This document shows positions 55,549 through 63,189 of a DNA stretch of 64,000 nucleotides, piece by piece. The DNA comes from JAKFWI01 sp031398975. GTDB taxonomy: Bacteria; Pseudomonadota; Alphaproteobacteria; Caulobacterales; Aquidulcibacteraceae. A program made the translations under genes and the position numbers. The stretch lies in NCBI GenBank assembly GCA_031398975.1, contig JANNOI010000049.1, positions 1 through 64,000 on the forward strand, given 5' to 3'. Each line of letters starts with the position of its first letter. Within the stretch, counting starts at the first letter, position 1. The notes beneath the pieces are model-generated. The model ran no database searches, was not told the DNA's origin, and saw nothing but the letters and a program-made list of their open reading frames with translations.

Positions 55549-55848
55549 ATGACGATCGAAGAGATCACCAAAAAGTTCGCGGACGCGGGCGCCGTGCTGC
55601 CGGGCAAGCGGGTGAAGTTCGATTTCGGGGCCGCCGGCAAGATCATGCTGGACGGGGTCTCCAACGCCGTGACCAACGAGGACGGCGACGCCAACACTAC
55701 CTTGACGATCTCCCTCGATGACGCGCTGGCGCTGTTCAACGGCAAGCTCGATCCCACGATGGCGTTCATGCAGGGCAAGCTCAAAGTGCTGGGGGACATG
55801 GGCACGGCGATGCAATTGCAAGGCGCGCTGAGCAAGCTTCGGAGCTAG
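55549..55848 (+). CDS. SCP2 sterol-binding domain protein
   Basis: 99 residues, a single SCP2 domain: residues 20-95 hold VKFDFGAAGKIMLDG, TTLTISLDDALALFNGKLDP and MAFMQGKLKVLGDMGTAMQL. Such proteins bind lipids or acyl chains in a hydrophobic tunnel. AGGAGG lies 7 bases before the ATG. The stop TAG starts a long palindromic repeat identical in design to the one after ilvC. A hydrolase gene with lipase character follows on the same strand. Confidence 0.9.
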   Translation: MTIEEITKKFADAGAVLPGKRVKFDFGAAGKIMLDGVSNAVTNEDGDANTTLTISLDDALALFNGKLDPTMAFMQGKLKVLGDMGTAMQLQGALSKLRS

Positions 55849-55946
55849 AGCCTGTGCCGATCCGACAAAGTCGGATCGGGGCTCTAGGTGTTTGTTTGGT
55901 CGCATTTTCTGACGATGAACCGGCGTCCACTGCATCGGAAAATGCG
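55847..55946. repeat. Composite two-hairpin extragenic repeat, copy 2
   Basis: Near-identical to 23832-23927: GATCCGAC/GTCGGATC hairpin edged by AGAGCC and GGCTCT, a TTTGTTTGG linker, then CGCATTTTCTGACGATGAA paired with CATCGGAAAATGCG. It differs by a few bases in the first stem and one base (CTGCATCG versus CTTCATCG) in the second. It begins inside the TAG stop of the SCP2 gene. Here it lies between two genes on the same strand, not convergent ones. Confidence 0.88.
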
Positions 55947-55969
55947 CTGGTCTCTCACAGGGGCGAACG

Positions 55970-56941
55970 ATGGCGGCGGACGGGGGCGCAAGCGGCGGGG
56001 CGGCGTTCGCGCGCGTTCCGGGTAATCCGGAGCCTGCGGGCCTTACGATATTCTGGTTCGAGGGCCGCGGCGGCGTGCGTCTGCGCGCGATGGTGGCCCC
56101 GCCCGCCGAGGGGCCGGCGCGCGGCTCGGTGATCGTCTGCAACGGGCGCACCGAATTCATCGAAAAATATTTCGAGCCGATGCGCGAGCTGCAGGCCCGC
56201 GGCTTCGCCGTGTTCAGCATGGACTGGCGCGGGCAGGGCCTGTCGGACCGGCTGCTGCCCAACCGCCTGAAAGGCCATCTCGACACGCTCGACGATCCCG
56301 TGGCCGATCTCAACACCGCGCTCAAGCTCGCCGCCGAGCGTCTGCCGCGCCCGCACATCCTGCTCGCCCATTCCATGGGCGGAGGCATCGCGCTGCGGGC
56401 GCTGCAAAAGCGCGCGGTGGAGGTGGAGGGCGCGGCGTTCTCCGCGCCGATGTGGGGCGTCGCGGGGCTCAGCAATACCGCACGCCGGCTGGCGCGCTTC
56501 ATGACGCAGATCGGCGCGGGCGGCATGTTCGCGCCCGGCCAGGCTACGCGCTGGCGCAAGGAGGCGTTCAAGAAAAACCCGGTCACCCACGACCGCGAGC
56601 GCCACGCGCGGGCCCAGGCTTTGGTGATGGCCGAGCCGCGGCTCGCGCTGGCCGGGGTCACGTTCGGCTGGGTGCACGCGAGCGCCCAGGCGATCGACGC
56701 GTTCCGCCATGACGGCGCGCTCGCCCATCTGCGGATGCCGGTCCTGGTCGCGAGCGCGGGCGAAGACGTGCTGGTGGACAATGCGAGCCACGCGGTGGTG
56801 GCGCGCCTGCTGCCGCGCTGCACCCATATCGCGATCGCCGGCGCGCGCCACGAAATCCTGATGGAGACCGACGCCAAGCGCGCCCAATTCTGGGAGGCGT
56901 TCGACGCGCTGGCCGAAACCGCGGCGCCGAAGCGGCGCTGA
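55970..56941 (+). CDS. Alpha/beta hydrolase, lysophospholipase-like
   Basis: 323 residues. The oxyanion and start region GSVIVCNGRTEFIEKYFEP near 46-64, VFSMDWRGQGLSDR near 81-94, nucleophile LLAHSMGGGIALRAL (Ser near 132), acid in VLVASAGEDVLVDN near 262 and ARHEILMETD (His near 291) give a complete triad in the PldB/monoacylglycerol-lipase group. The VFSMDWRGQG block favours PldB-like lysophospholipase. The ATG at 55970 follows the repeat by 23 bp. Confidence 0.9.
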   Translation: MAADGGASGGAAFARVPGNPEPAGLTIFWFEGRGGVRLRAMVAPPAEGPARGSVIVCNGRTEFIEKYFEPMRELQARGFAVFSMDWRGQGLSDRLLPNRLKGHLDTLDDPVADLNTALKLAAERLPRPHILLAHSMGGGIALRALQKRAVEVEGAAFSAPMWGVAGLSNTARRLARFMTQIGAGGMFAPGQATRWRKEAFKKNPVTHDRERHARAQALVMAEPRLALAGVTFGWVHASAQAIDAFRHDGALAHLRMPVLVASAGEDVLVDNASHAVVARLLPRCTHIAIAGARHEILMETDAKRAQFWEAFDALAETAAPKRR

Positions 56942-56949
56942 AATAGGCG

Positions 56950-58605
56950 CTAGCCGGCCGCTTCCGACAGGAGCCTTGTGTAGAAGCCGATCATGCGCTC
57001 CAGATTTTCGAGGCTGATCCGCTCATTGACGCCGCGGGCGCTGCGGATGTCCTGCCGGGTCCAGAGCGCGGGCGTCACGCGGTACACGTTCTCGGCCACG
57101 TCCACATAATGGCGCCCGTCCGAAGCGCCGACCTGCAAGGCGGGCGCGACGACGATGTCGCCGCCCCCGGCGTCGCGCACCAGTGAGGCCAGGAGGTGAT
57201 AGGCGGCGGCCTCGGTGCTCGCGGTGGGGATAGCCGGGCCGGGAGGGTGCGCCCATTCCACCTTCACCCCGTTCAGCCCCTGCACCGCCGCTTCCGCGCT
57301 GGCGAGGATCGCCTCGGGCGTATCGCGGGGGTGGAGGCGCACATGGAGCACGGCGTCGGCGGAATCGGGCTGCGCGGTTTCGGTCTCGCCGCCCTGGATC
57401 AGGGTGGGGGCGATCGTGGTGGCCAGCAGATCCGCGCCGTCGGGGTTCTTGACGATCTGTTCGCGCACCCAGCCGCCCAGCAGCCAGGAATTGGCCACCG
57501 CTACCGCGCGCTCCTGCGTCATGCTCGGCGCCAGCGCCCGCAAGGTGGAGAAATTGGGCTCGCCCTCGATCGCGCTTTCAAGCTTCATGGAGGCGATGGC
57601 CGTCAGCGCCTGGGTAAGGATCGCCACCGCGTCGGCGCGCCCGGTCAGCGCCGAGACGGCGCCCTGCCCGCTGGCGCTCACGCGCAGCGCGAGCTCGCGC
57701 TTTTCCGTTACGCCCACAAGGCCCGCCGGGGCTTCCGTGAACGGGTGCGCGGTCATGATCGGCTGGCCTTCGCTGACCGCAAACCACGCTTTCACCCCGC
57801 GCCGCTTCAGCCGACGCACGATCGAGGCCGCCCCATTGTCCCCGCGCACGCCCCCGTCATGGGCCACGGCGAGCATGATGGTGCGGCGCGGCTCAAAATC
57901 GCTGGCGGCGAGGGCGTTGGCGGCCTCCAGCATGGCGATCAGCGGGCCCTTGCCGGTCTGGGCGCCGCGGCCCCAAACCGCCCCGTCCGCGACCACGCCG
58001 GCGAACGGGTCGTAGCGCCACGCGCCGATCACCGCCCCGTCGACGCGGGGGGCGTCCAGGTGCGCGACCAGCAGCACGGGCGGGGAAGTCGCGTCCGCGC
58101 CCGGCCAGGTATAGAGCAGCGAGAAGCCGCTGAACGTGTCCCGCGTCGCCACCGCGTGGAAGGCGGGGTAGGTCGTTTCGAGCCACGAATGGAAGGCGTC
58201 GAAGGCGTCGGGGTCTTCGGGATAGCCATTGGGCAGGGTGTGCGTGGGCGCACGGATCGCCTCGGAGAGGCGCGCGGCCGCCTCGGCGGTGTCGACGGTG
58301 GAGGCCTGCGCACGCGGCATCGCCACGATGGTGCGGGTCTGGGGGGCCAGGAGCGCGCTGGTGCGCCACGCCATGTAGGCCGCGAGCGTCCCCCCGCTCA
58401 GGATCAGCAGCGCGAAACCGGCGCTGAGGATACGGAAAACAGCCGCAGCGCGCGAAAGCGCCGAGCGACGCTCCGCAAGCGGCTGCGGCGAAGGCTCATG
58501 TTCAAAGTCGGGCTCGTCCGGATAGGGATGTTCGGGCCGATGGGCCGCGAAGGCGAGGTCGTCTTCGTCCTCGTTGACGACGCGCATGCGTGGGGTGCGG
58601 TCCAT
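56950..58605 (-). CDS. M20-type carboxypeptidase homologue lacking metal and catalytic residues
   Basis: 551 residues: acidic cytosolic head, one membrane helix (~57-79), then an M20 fold similar to PM20D1/CPS1 proteins. The first ligand pair HLD (182-184) is kept. The bridging Asp of GRGA-x-D-x-K is Thr217 (GRGAQTGKG); the catalytic Glu pair in HDEE is GG (HDGGVRG, 251-252); the DEG aspartate is Ser278 (VSEGQ); and the final His of HGVNE is Arg524 (ARGVNERI). The fold is intact and the frame open, so this looks like a maintained pseudoenzyme rather than a decaying gene. Confidence 0.85.
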   Translation of the reverse strand: MDRTPRMRVVNEDEDDLAFAAHRPEHPYPDEPDFEHEPSPQPLAERRSALSRAAAVFRILSAGFALLILSGGTLAAYMAWRTSALLAPQTRTIVAMPRAQASTVDTAEAAARLSEAIRAPTHTLPNGYPEDPDAFDAFHSWLETTYPAFHAVATRDTFSGFSLLYTWPGADATSPPVLLVAHLDAPRVDGAVIGAWRYDPFAGVVADGAVWGRGAQTGKGPLIAMLEAANALAASDFEPRRTIMLAVAHDGGVRGDNGAASIVRRLKRRGVKAWFAVSEGQPIMTAHPFTEAPAGLVGVTEKRELALRVSASGQGAVSALTGRADAVAILTQALTAIASMKLESAIEGEPNFSTLRALAPSMTQERAVAVANSWLLGGWVREQIVKNPDGADLLATTIAPTLIQGGETETAQPDSADAVLHVRLHPRDTPEAILASAEAAVQGLNGVKVEWAHPPGPAIPTASTEAAAYHLLASLVRDAGGGDIVVAPALQVGASDGRHYVDVAENVYRVTPALWTRQDIRSARGVNERISLENLERMIGFYTRLLSEAAG

Positions 58606-58704
58606 TCTGCGTCCCTCGCAATCGACGCCCCCCGCCGTGCGAGGCTTGCGCTTGCGAAGCGCTTACCCTCCCATCATGACAGATTAACCCGCCGTCGCGC
58701 CCGA

Positions 58705-60255
58705 TCAGGGTTTGATCGCGTAGATTCGCGTGGTCGAGGCGATCTCGTTGGAAACCACCAGCAGGGGCGCGCCGGTCGGCGAGCCCCCGGCCGGGATGAA
58801 CAGCACGCCTTCCGGCCCATGATCCCCGCTCGGATCCACGCTGGGGGCGAGGTCGAAATTACGGGAATTATGGTAGGCGACGAGGCTCGCGGCCTTTGGG
58901 TCCGTGATGTCGAACACCGCGATCCCGCTCACCCGCTCCAGTCCCACGAAGGCGTAGGTGCGCCCGTCCACCACCCCGATCGCGGCGCCCTCGGGCTCGG
59001 GGCCTTTGTCGTCGGAACGGCCGTCGCTGACATTGTCGGTATGAGAGGTGTTGAAGCCCTTGAAGCCGTGGGCGCGGGCGGTCTCGTGCTCCAGCGCGTC
59101 GCCGCTGTCATAAACGAGGTTGACGTTCGCGTCCCAGATGGAGATCGAGCGCGCGCCGAAGGCGTAGAGCGCGTCGTAATCGCCGTCCTTGTCGGTGTCG
59201 CCCTGGTCCTTCAGCACTTTCAGGCGTCCGCCGAAATTGGCGCCGCCGGCGGCGGTGGCCTTGGCCACGAGTTTGGGATCGAGCGTCAGATCGCCCACGC
59301 GCGCCTCGTTGCTGAACGAGCCGCCAAGCTCGGTAAAGTCCTTGCTGTCGCCTTCATTCGCGGTGAGCAGGTAGGTCTGGCCGTCGCGGGCGACGAAGGC
59401 GGCGATCGCGTCGGGCATGTACACGCCCAGAACCGGCCACGGCTTGATATCGACCGCGCTGTCGCGATCAGCCAAATCAAGCGCGGATTTGGACCAGTCC
59501 TTGAAGCCCAGTCCCTTGACGCCGGTCACGGTCGCGGACGCGATGTCCACCACCGCCACCGCATTGACTTCCTGCAGCCCGACATAGGCGATTTTGGAAT
59601 CCGCGCTCACCGCGATGTATTCCGGCTCGGCGTCCTGCGCGAACGCGACGCCTTTTTTCATGGGCGCGACGCCGGTGAGTTTGTCCCAGGTGAAGGTTGA
59701 AAACGTGGCCTGGTTGACGCTCGGCGCGGCGAAGCCCGCGCTGACATCGATAATCGACACCGAGCCCTCGGGGTCTTTCTTGTATTTCACATCGGGCTCG
59801 CCCTCGTCGGCGGTCAGCACGTATCGGCCGTCCGGCGTGAAGGTCACCATGTCCGGCATCGGCCCGACTTTGACCGCGCTGATCACTTTCAGGTCTGCGG
59901 CGGCGAAGAAGACGACCGCGCCGGGCGCCTGGGCGTTCTTGTTGGTGACGGCGGCGGCGGCGATACCGTTGTTAAGCGCGACCGAATTGGGCGTAGCCCC
60001 ATAGGCGGAAAGATCGACGACGCCGGCATTCTTGGGCGCGGCCGGATCGGCGATGTCGAGCACGTCGATGCGGTCCTTCTCGCCGTTGACGACGAAAAGC
60101 CGCTTGGAGCCCGGATCATAGGCGGCGATCTCGGCCGCGCTCGCGCCGAACTTGCCATGTTTGTAGAGGCTCAAGGGCTCGAGCGTGATGGCGTGGGCCG
60201 CGCCTGCGCCCATCAGCGCCGCCGCGGCTGCGCCCGCGCGGATCCAAGTTTTCAT
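58705..60255 (-). CDS. Choice-of-anchor I family exported protein
   Basis: 516 residues with a signal peptide (MKTWIRAGAAAAALMGAGA, cut near AHA). The body is a seven-bladed-propeller-like series: LFVVNGEKDRIDVLDI near 53-68, TPNSVALNNG, ADEGEPDV near 147, LLTANEGDSKDF near 295, DKDGDYDALYAFGARSIS near 350, and SDDKGPEPEGAAIG near 418, then GDHGPEGVLFI. This arrangement with Asp-rich loops is the choice-of-anchor I family, often phosphate-regulated and neighbouring alkaline phosphatases. A Pho-box-like site lies 66 bp upstream of its ATG. Confidence 0.85.
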   Translation of the reverse strand: MKTWIRAGAAAAALMGAGAAHAITLEPLSLYKHGKFGASAAEIAAYDPGSKRLFVVNGEKDRIDVLDIADPAAPKNAGVVDLSAYGATPNSVALNNGIAAAAVTNKNAQAPGAVVFFAAADLKVISAVKVGPMPDMVTFTPDGRYVLTADEGEPDVKYKKDPEGSVSIIDVSAGFAAPSVNQATFSTFTWDKLTGVAPMKKGVAFAQDAEPEYIAVSADSKIAYVGLQEVNAVAVVDIASATVTGVKGLGFKDWSKSALDLADRDSAVDIKPWPVLGVYMPDAIAAFVARDGQTYLLTANEGDSKDFTELGGSFSNEARVGDLTLDPKLVAKATAAGGANFGGRLKVLKDQGDTDKDGDYDALYAFGARSISIWDANVNLVYDSGDALEHETARAHGFKGFNTSHTDNVSDGRSDDKGPEPEGAAIGVVDGRTYAFVGLERVSGIAVFDITDPKAASLVAYHNSRNFDLAPSVDPSGDHGPEGVLFIPAGGSPTGAPLLVVSNEIASTTRIYAIKP

Positions 60256-60320
60256 CGTCGCCTCCCAACGCCCACGCGCACGCCGACAACGCGGCGGTCG
60301 CTGTGCGCGTCAGAGCATAA

Positions 60321-60342
60321 ATCAGTGACAGTTCAATGTCGG
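60321..60342 (-). promoter_or_regulatory. Pho box for the choice-of-anchor gene (possibly also the porin)
   Basis: On the minus strand two 11-bp units abut: CCGACATTGAA (60342-60332) and CTGTCACTGAT (60331-60321), each fitting CTGTCAT-NNNN, the PhoB half-site. It is 66-87 bp before the minus-strand gene and ~165 bp before the divergent porin start. Sits in the 249-bp gap 60256-60504, which otherwise shows only short repeats. Confidence 0.55.
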
Positions 60343-60413
60343 CGCCGGTGTGGCGCCGATGCCGCAGCCTCCAGCCGCCTGCCGCGGAAGGGAGGCGCGT
60401 CACATTAGGTTCA

Positions 60414-60462
60414 TTAAAGGCCGTTAAGGCCGACGCGCATCCGGGCTGGGGGGTTAAGGCCG
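60414..60462 (+). promoter_or_regulatory. Three TTAA(A)GGCCG direct repeats in the porin promoter region
   Basis: TTAAAGGCCG (60414-60423), TTAAGGCCG (60424-60432) and TTAAGGCCG (60454-60462) lie 43-91 bp before the porin ATG. The first two are tandem; the third is 30 bp from the second. They could be an activator operator. The recogniser is unknown. Confidence 0.4.
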
Positions 60463-60504
60463 CCTTCCGGTGGGGAATAATCGGAAAGCAGGGAAGACCT
60501 AACC

Positions 60505-61764
60505 ATGCGGAACAAAACCATGTTCGGCGGCGCCGCGCTCATCGCGCTCGCCACCGTGGCCGGCGCGGGCGGCGCCAACGCGCAGCTCGCCACCAGCTTC
60601 AAGGGCGCCCCGGAATTCTCCGAAGGCGATTTCAAGTTCAAAGTCCGCGGCCGCGTCATGGTCGACGTGTACAATGTCAGCAAAGACATTGACGACCCGG
60701 ACGGCCCCGGCGCCTTGACCGCCGGCGCGCAGGACCAATCCTATCGCCGCACCACGCTGCGCCGCGGGCGTCTGGGCGTTGAAGGGCAGTTTGACAAAAA
60801 GTGGAAGTACAAGGCGGAAATCGAGTTCGGCCGCAATAACGAGAACGTCTGGAAGTCCGCGCTCGTGGAGTACGCCGGCAAGAAGTTCTCCGTGATCCTC
60901 GGCCAGGACAAGGCGGTCGCCCCGCTCGAGGAAAAAACCTCTTCGCGCTATATCACCTTCAACGAGCGCGCCGGCATCCATTCTGCGTTCGACACCGGCC
61001 CCTACATCGCGGGCGTCTATGTGCTCGGCGGCGGCGCGAATTATTCCTGGAGCTTCGGCGTCGGCGGGGATGACATCTCCAACTCCGAAAGCGTCGGCCG
61101 CGAGGAAGCGTTCCAACTCCTCGCCCGCGCCACCTGGGCGCCGCTGTTCGACAAGTCCCCGGAAGGCCTGCACCTGCTGCACGTCGGCGGCTTTCTGCGC
61201 CAGCGTGACCGTGGCGGCGACGGCCTCTTCCAATACCGCGCGCGTCCGGCCGCGCTCGGCGTGGACGATCGCACGATCGACACCGGTGCCATCGGCGATG
61301 AGGACACCACCTACGGGGTCGAGGCGGCCTACGTGCTCGGGCCGTTCTCGCTGCAATCGGAGCTGATGCAGGTCAACACCACCCGCGCGAACGGCGTCGA
61401 CGCCTCGCTCACCGGCGGTTACCTCGATGCGATCTGGAACGTCACCGGCGAATCCCGCGATTATCGCGGCGGCACCGGCGAATTCAGCCGCGCCGTTCCG
61501 GCCGCCTCGCTCGCCTCCGGCGGCCCGGGCCTCGTCCAGGTCGCCGCGCGCGCCGAAGTGGTCGATCTGACCGACGAAATCACCAAGGGCGGCTCGCAAA
61601 CCGGCTACACGCTGGGCGTGAACTGGTTCCCGGCGGCTTATGTCGGCTTCAAGCTGAACTATGGCTACACCGACATCTCGCGCGACGGCACGACGGCCAA
61701 CGTGCTGGGCAGCCGCAGCGGCGAAGCCCAAGTGGTGTCGTTCCGCACCCAGTTCGACTGGTAA
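60505..61764 (+). CDS. Phosphate-selective porin OprO/OprP-like outer membrane protein
   Basis: 419 residues with a signal peptide cut after GANAQ. The body is a beta-barrel: FKVRGRVMVDVYNVSKD near 49-65, RRTTLRRGRLGVEGQFDKKW near 85-104 (typical OprP), EIEFGRNNENVWKSALVEY, and the C-terminal ends SFRTQFDW with a terminal aromatic for BAM insertion. Such porins favour anions, often phosphate, under phosphate limitation. An intrinsic terminator follows, and pstS with a triple Pho box is next, so this belongs to a phosphate uptake group. Another porin role is possible. Confidence 0.88.
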   Translation: MRNKTMFGGAALIALATVAGAGGANAQLATSFKGAPEFSEGDFKFKVRGRVMVDVYNVSKDIDDPDGPGALTAGAQDQSYRRTTLRRGRLGVEGQFDKKWKYKAEIEFGRNNENVWKSALVEYAGKKFSVILGQDKAVAPLEEKTSSRYITFNERAGIHSAFDTGPYIAGVYVLGGGANYSWSFGVGGDDISNSESVGREEAFQLLARATWAPLFDKSPEGLHLLHVGGFLRQRDRGGDGLFQYRARPAALGVDDRTIDTGAIGDEDTTYGVEAAYVLGPFSLQSELMQVNTTRANGVDASLTGGYLDAIWNVTGESRDYRGGTGEFSRAVPAASLASGGPGLVQVAARAEVVDLTDEITKGGSQTGYTLGVNWFPAAYVGFKLNYGYTDISRDGTTANVLGSRSGEAQVVSFRTQFDW

Positions 61765-61786
61765 GTTAACCAAAGTCCCAAAGAGT

Positions 61787-61819
61787 AAAGCGGGGGCGAA
61801 AGCTCCCGCTTTATTTTTC
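61787..61819 (+). terminator. Intrinsic terminator of the porin gene
   Basis: AAAGCGGGGGC (61787-61797) pairs with GCTCCCGCTTT (61802-61812) through a short GAAA loop, with one wobble, followed by ATTTTTCTT (61813-61821). It is the clearest T-tailed terminator in the window and separates the porin transcript from pstS. Confidence 0.9.
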
Positions 61820-61883
61820 TTAAATCAGATGAAGTCTGTATTGGCGGTTCCAACACAGAAACGTCTTTATCCGCCGGCCTGCG

Positions 61884-61916
61884 ATGTCGCCAAAGTGTCA
61901 TGGCGTTGTCGCGAAG
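61884..61916 (+). promoter_or_regulatory. Triple Pho-box half-site upstream of pstS
   Basis: Three 11-bp units start at 61884, 61895 and 61906: ATGTCGCCAAA, GTGTCATGGCG, TTGTCGCGAAG. Each carries TGTC followed by (G/A)(C/T) as in the PhoB half-site CTGTCAT-NNNN, at exact helical-turn spacing. It lies about 100 bp before the pstS start. This is a strong signal for PhoB activation under phosphate limitation. Confidence 0.78.
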
Positions 61917-62017
61917 GTGTTGCGGCCATCTCTTAACAGGGCGGAGCTGCGGTGAGGGCGAGGGCCTCTTCACCGATATCAAGCGCCAAAGGGCGCGGGC
62001 ATCCTCAGGAGGTTCCA

Positions 62018-63049
62018 GTGAAATTTGAAGGAATGATGGCTTTCGGCCGCCTCACGGCCGGCGCCGTCGCCGCCGTCGCGCTGATGGCCGGCGCGGCGAA
62101 CGCGCAGGGCAAAGGCGTGTTCACCGTCCAGATCGACGGCTCGTCGACGGTCTATCCGATCGCGGAAGCGGTCGCGGAAGACTTCCAAGCCAGCCAAGGC
62201 GGCCGCGTCCGCGTGACGGTCGGGGAAAGCGGCACCGGCGGGGGCTTCAAGAAATTCTGCCGCGGCGAAACGCACCTGTCGAACGCCTCGCGCCCGATCT
62301 CGGCAAAGGAAATGGCGGCCTGCAAGGCAGCCGGCGTGAAATATATCGAGCTGCCGATCGCGTTCGACGCGCTCACCGTCGTCGTCAACCCGTCCAACCC
62401 GCTCACCGAAATTTCCGTCGCTGACCTGAAGAAGATCTGGCAGCCGGAAGCCCAAGGCCGCGTCACGAACTGGAAGCAAGTCAATCCGAGCTTCCCCGAC
62501 CTGAAGCTCGGCCTCTACGCGCCGGGCACCGCCTCGGGCACGTTCGATTATTTCACCGAAGCCGTAAACGGGAAGTCCAAGGCCCAGCGCACCGACGTCA
62601 CCCCCTCCGAGGATGACAACGTGCTGGTGCAAGGCGTGCTCGCCGATCCGGGCGGAATCGCCTATTTCGGCCTTGCCTATTACACCGAAAACCAAGGCAA
62701 GATCAAAGCGCTGGCCATCAATAACGGCAAGGGCGCGGTGATGCCTTCCAAGGAAGCGGTCGAGCGGGCCCAGTACGTGCCGCTGTCGCGCCCGATCTTC
62801 GTGTACGTGAACGCCACCGCCGCCAAGAACGCCCGCGTGGCCGCGTTCGTGAACTTCTGGATCACCAATGGCGCCAAATACGCCGAGGAAGTCGGCTATG
62901 TGGGTCTGCCGGCCTCGGCCTACCAAACTGCTGCTTCGCGCTTCAAGGCGCGTCAAGCGGGCACCGCCTTTGGCGGCAAGAACGATGTCGGCGCCTCCAT
63001 CTCGGAAGTGCTGTCGCGCAAGCTGGTTCTCGACGCGGTCGAGGGCTGA
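62018..63049 (+). CDS. pstS: Phosphate ABC transporter substrate-binding protein
   Basis: 343 residues from a GTG at 62018 with AGGAGG five bases upstream; an ATG five codons later is an alternative. The signal peptide ends near GAANAQG. IDGSSTVYPIAEAVAEDFQ near 48-66, GESGTGGGFKKFCRGETHLS near 80 and ASRPIS near 102 are the phosphate-contact segments of PstS; APGTASGTFDYFTEAV near 178 closes the site. It captures phosphate in the periplasm for PstC-PstA-PstB. Preceded by a triple Pho box; a hairpin sits between it and pstC. Confidence 0.96.
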   Translation: MKFEGMMAFGRLTAGAVAAVALMAGAANAQGKGVFTVQIDGSSTVYPIAEAVAEDFQASQGGRVRVTVGESGTGGGFKKFCRGETHLSNASRPISAKEMAACKAAGVKYIELPIAFDALTVVVNPSNPLTEISVADLKKIWQPEAQGRVTNWKQVNPSFPDLKLGLYAPGTASGTFDYFTEAVNGKSKAQRTDVTPSEDDNVLVQGVLADPGGIAYFGLAYYTENQGKIKALAINNGKGAVMPSKEAVERAQYVPLSRPIFVYVNATAAKNARVAAFVNFWITNGAKYAEEVGYVGLPASAYQTAASRFKARQAGTAFGGKNDVGASISEVLSRKLVLDAVEG

Positions 63050-63055
63050 AGAACA

Positions 63056-63093
63056 GGAACGGGCGGGCGCCTTTTCGGGGGCCCGCTCGTTCC
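63056..63093 (+). terminator. Intercistronic hairpin between pstS and pstC
   Basis: GGAACGGGCGGGC (63056-63068) pairs with GCCCGCTCGTTCC (63081-63093): 13 bp with one G-T wobble. It starts 6 bases after the pstS stop. Such hairpins can stabilise the pstS message or let only some transcripts continue into pstC, matching the need for more binding protein than permease. The gap 63050-63189 holds no gene. Confidence 0.6.
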
Positions 63094-63189
63094 CTTCGTC
63101 CGGCCGCCGTCGGGGATGGCGGCGGCTCGACGAGGCGGCGGGCCTGAAGATGGCGAGCTTTGACACGCAGGCGGCGGCGGCTTTGCGTG

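Noticed and set aside
57196..59700. 834-residue open frame on the plus strand
   Set aside because: It lies opposite two well-supported minus-strand genes (M20 homologue and choice-of-anchor I protein); its composition (Arg, Gly, His, Ala rich) is that of antisense GC-rich DNA.
60411..60432. CtrA-type TTAA-N7-TTAA site before the porin gene
   Set aside because: The TTAA pairs are 6 bases apart rather than 7 and the flanks do not fit; the tandem TTAAGGCCG repeats explain them better.
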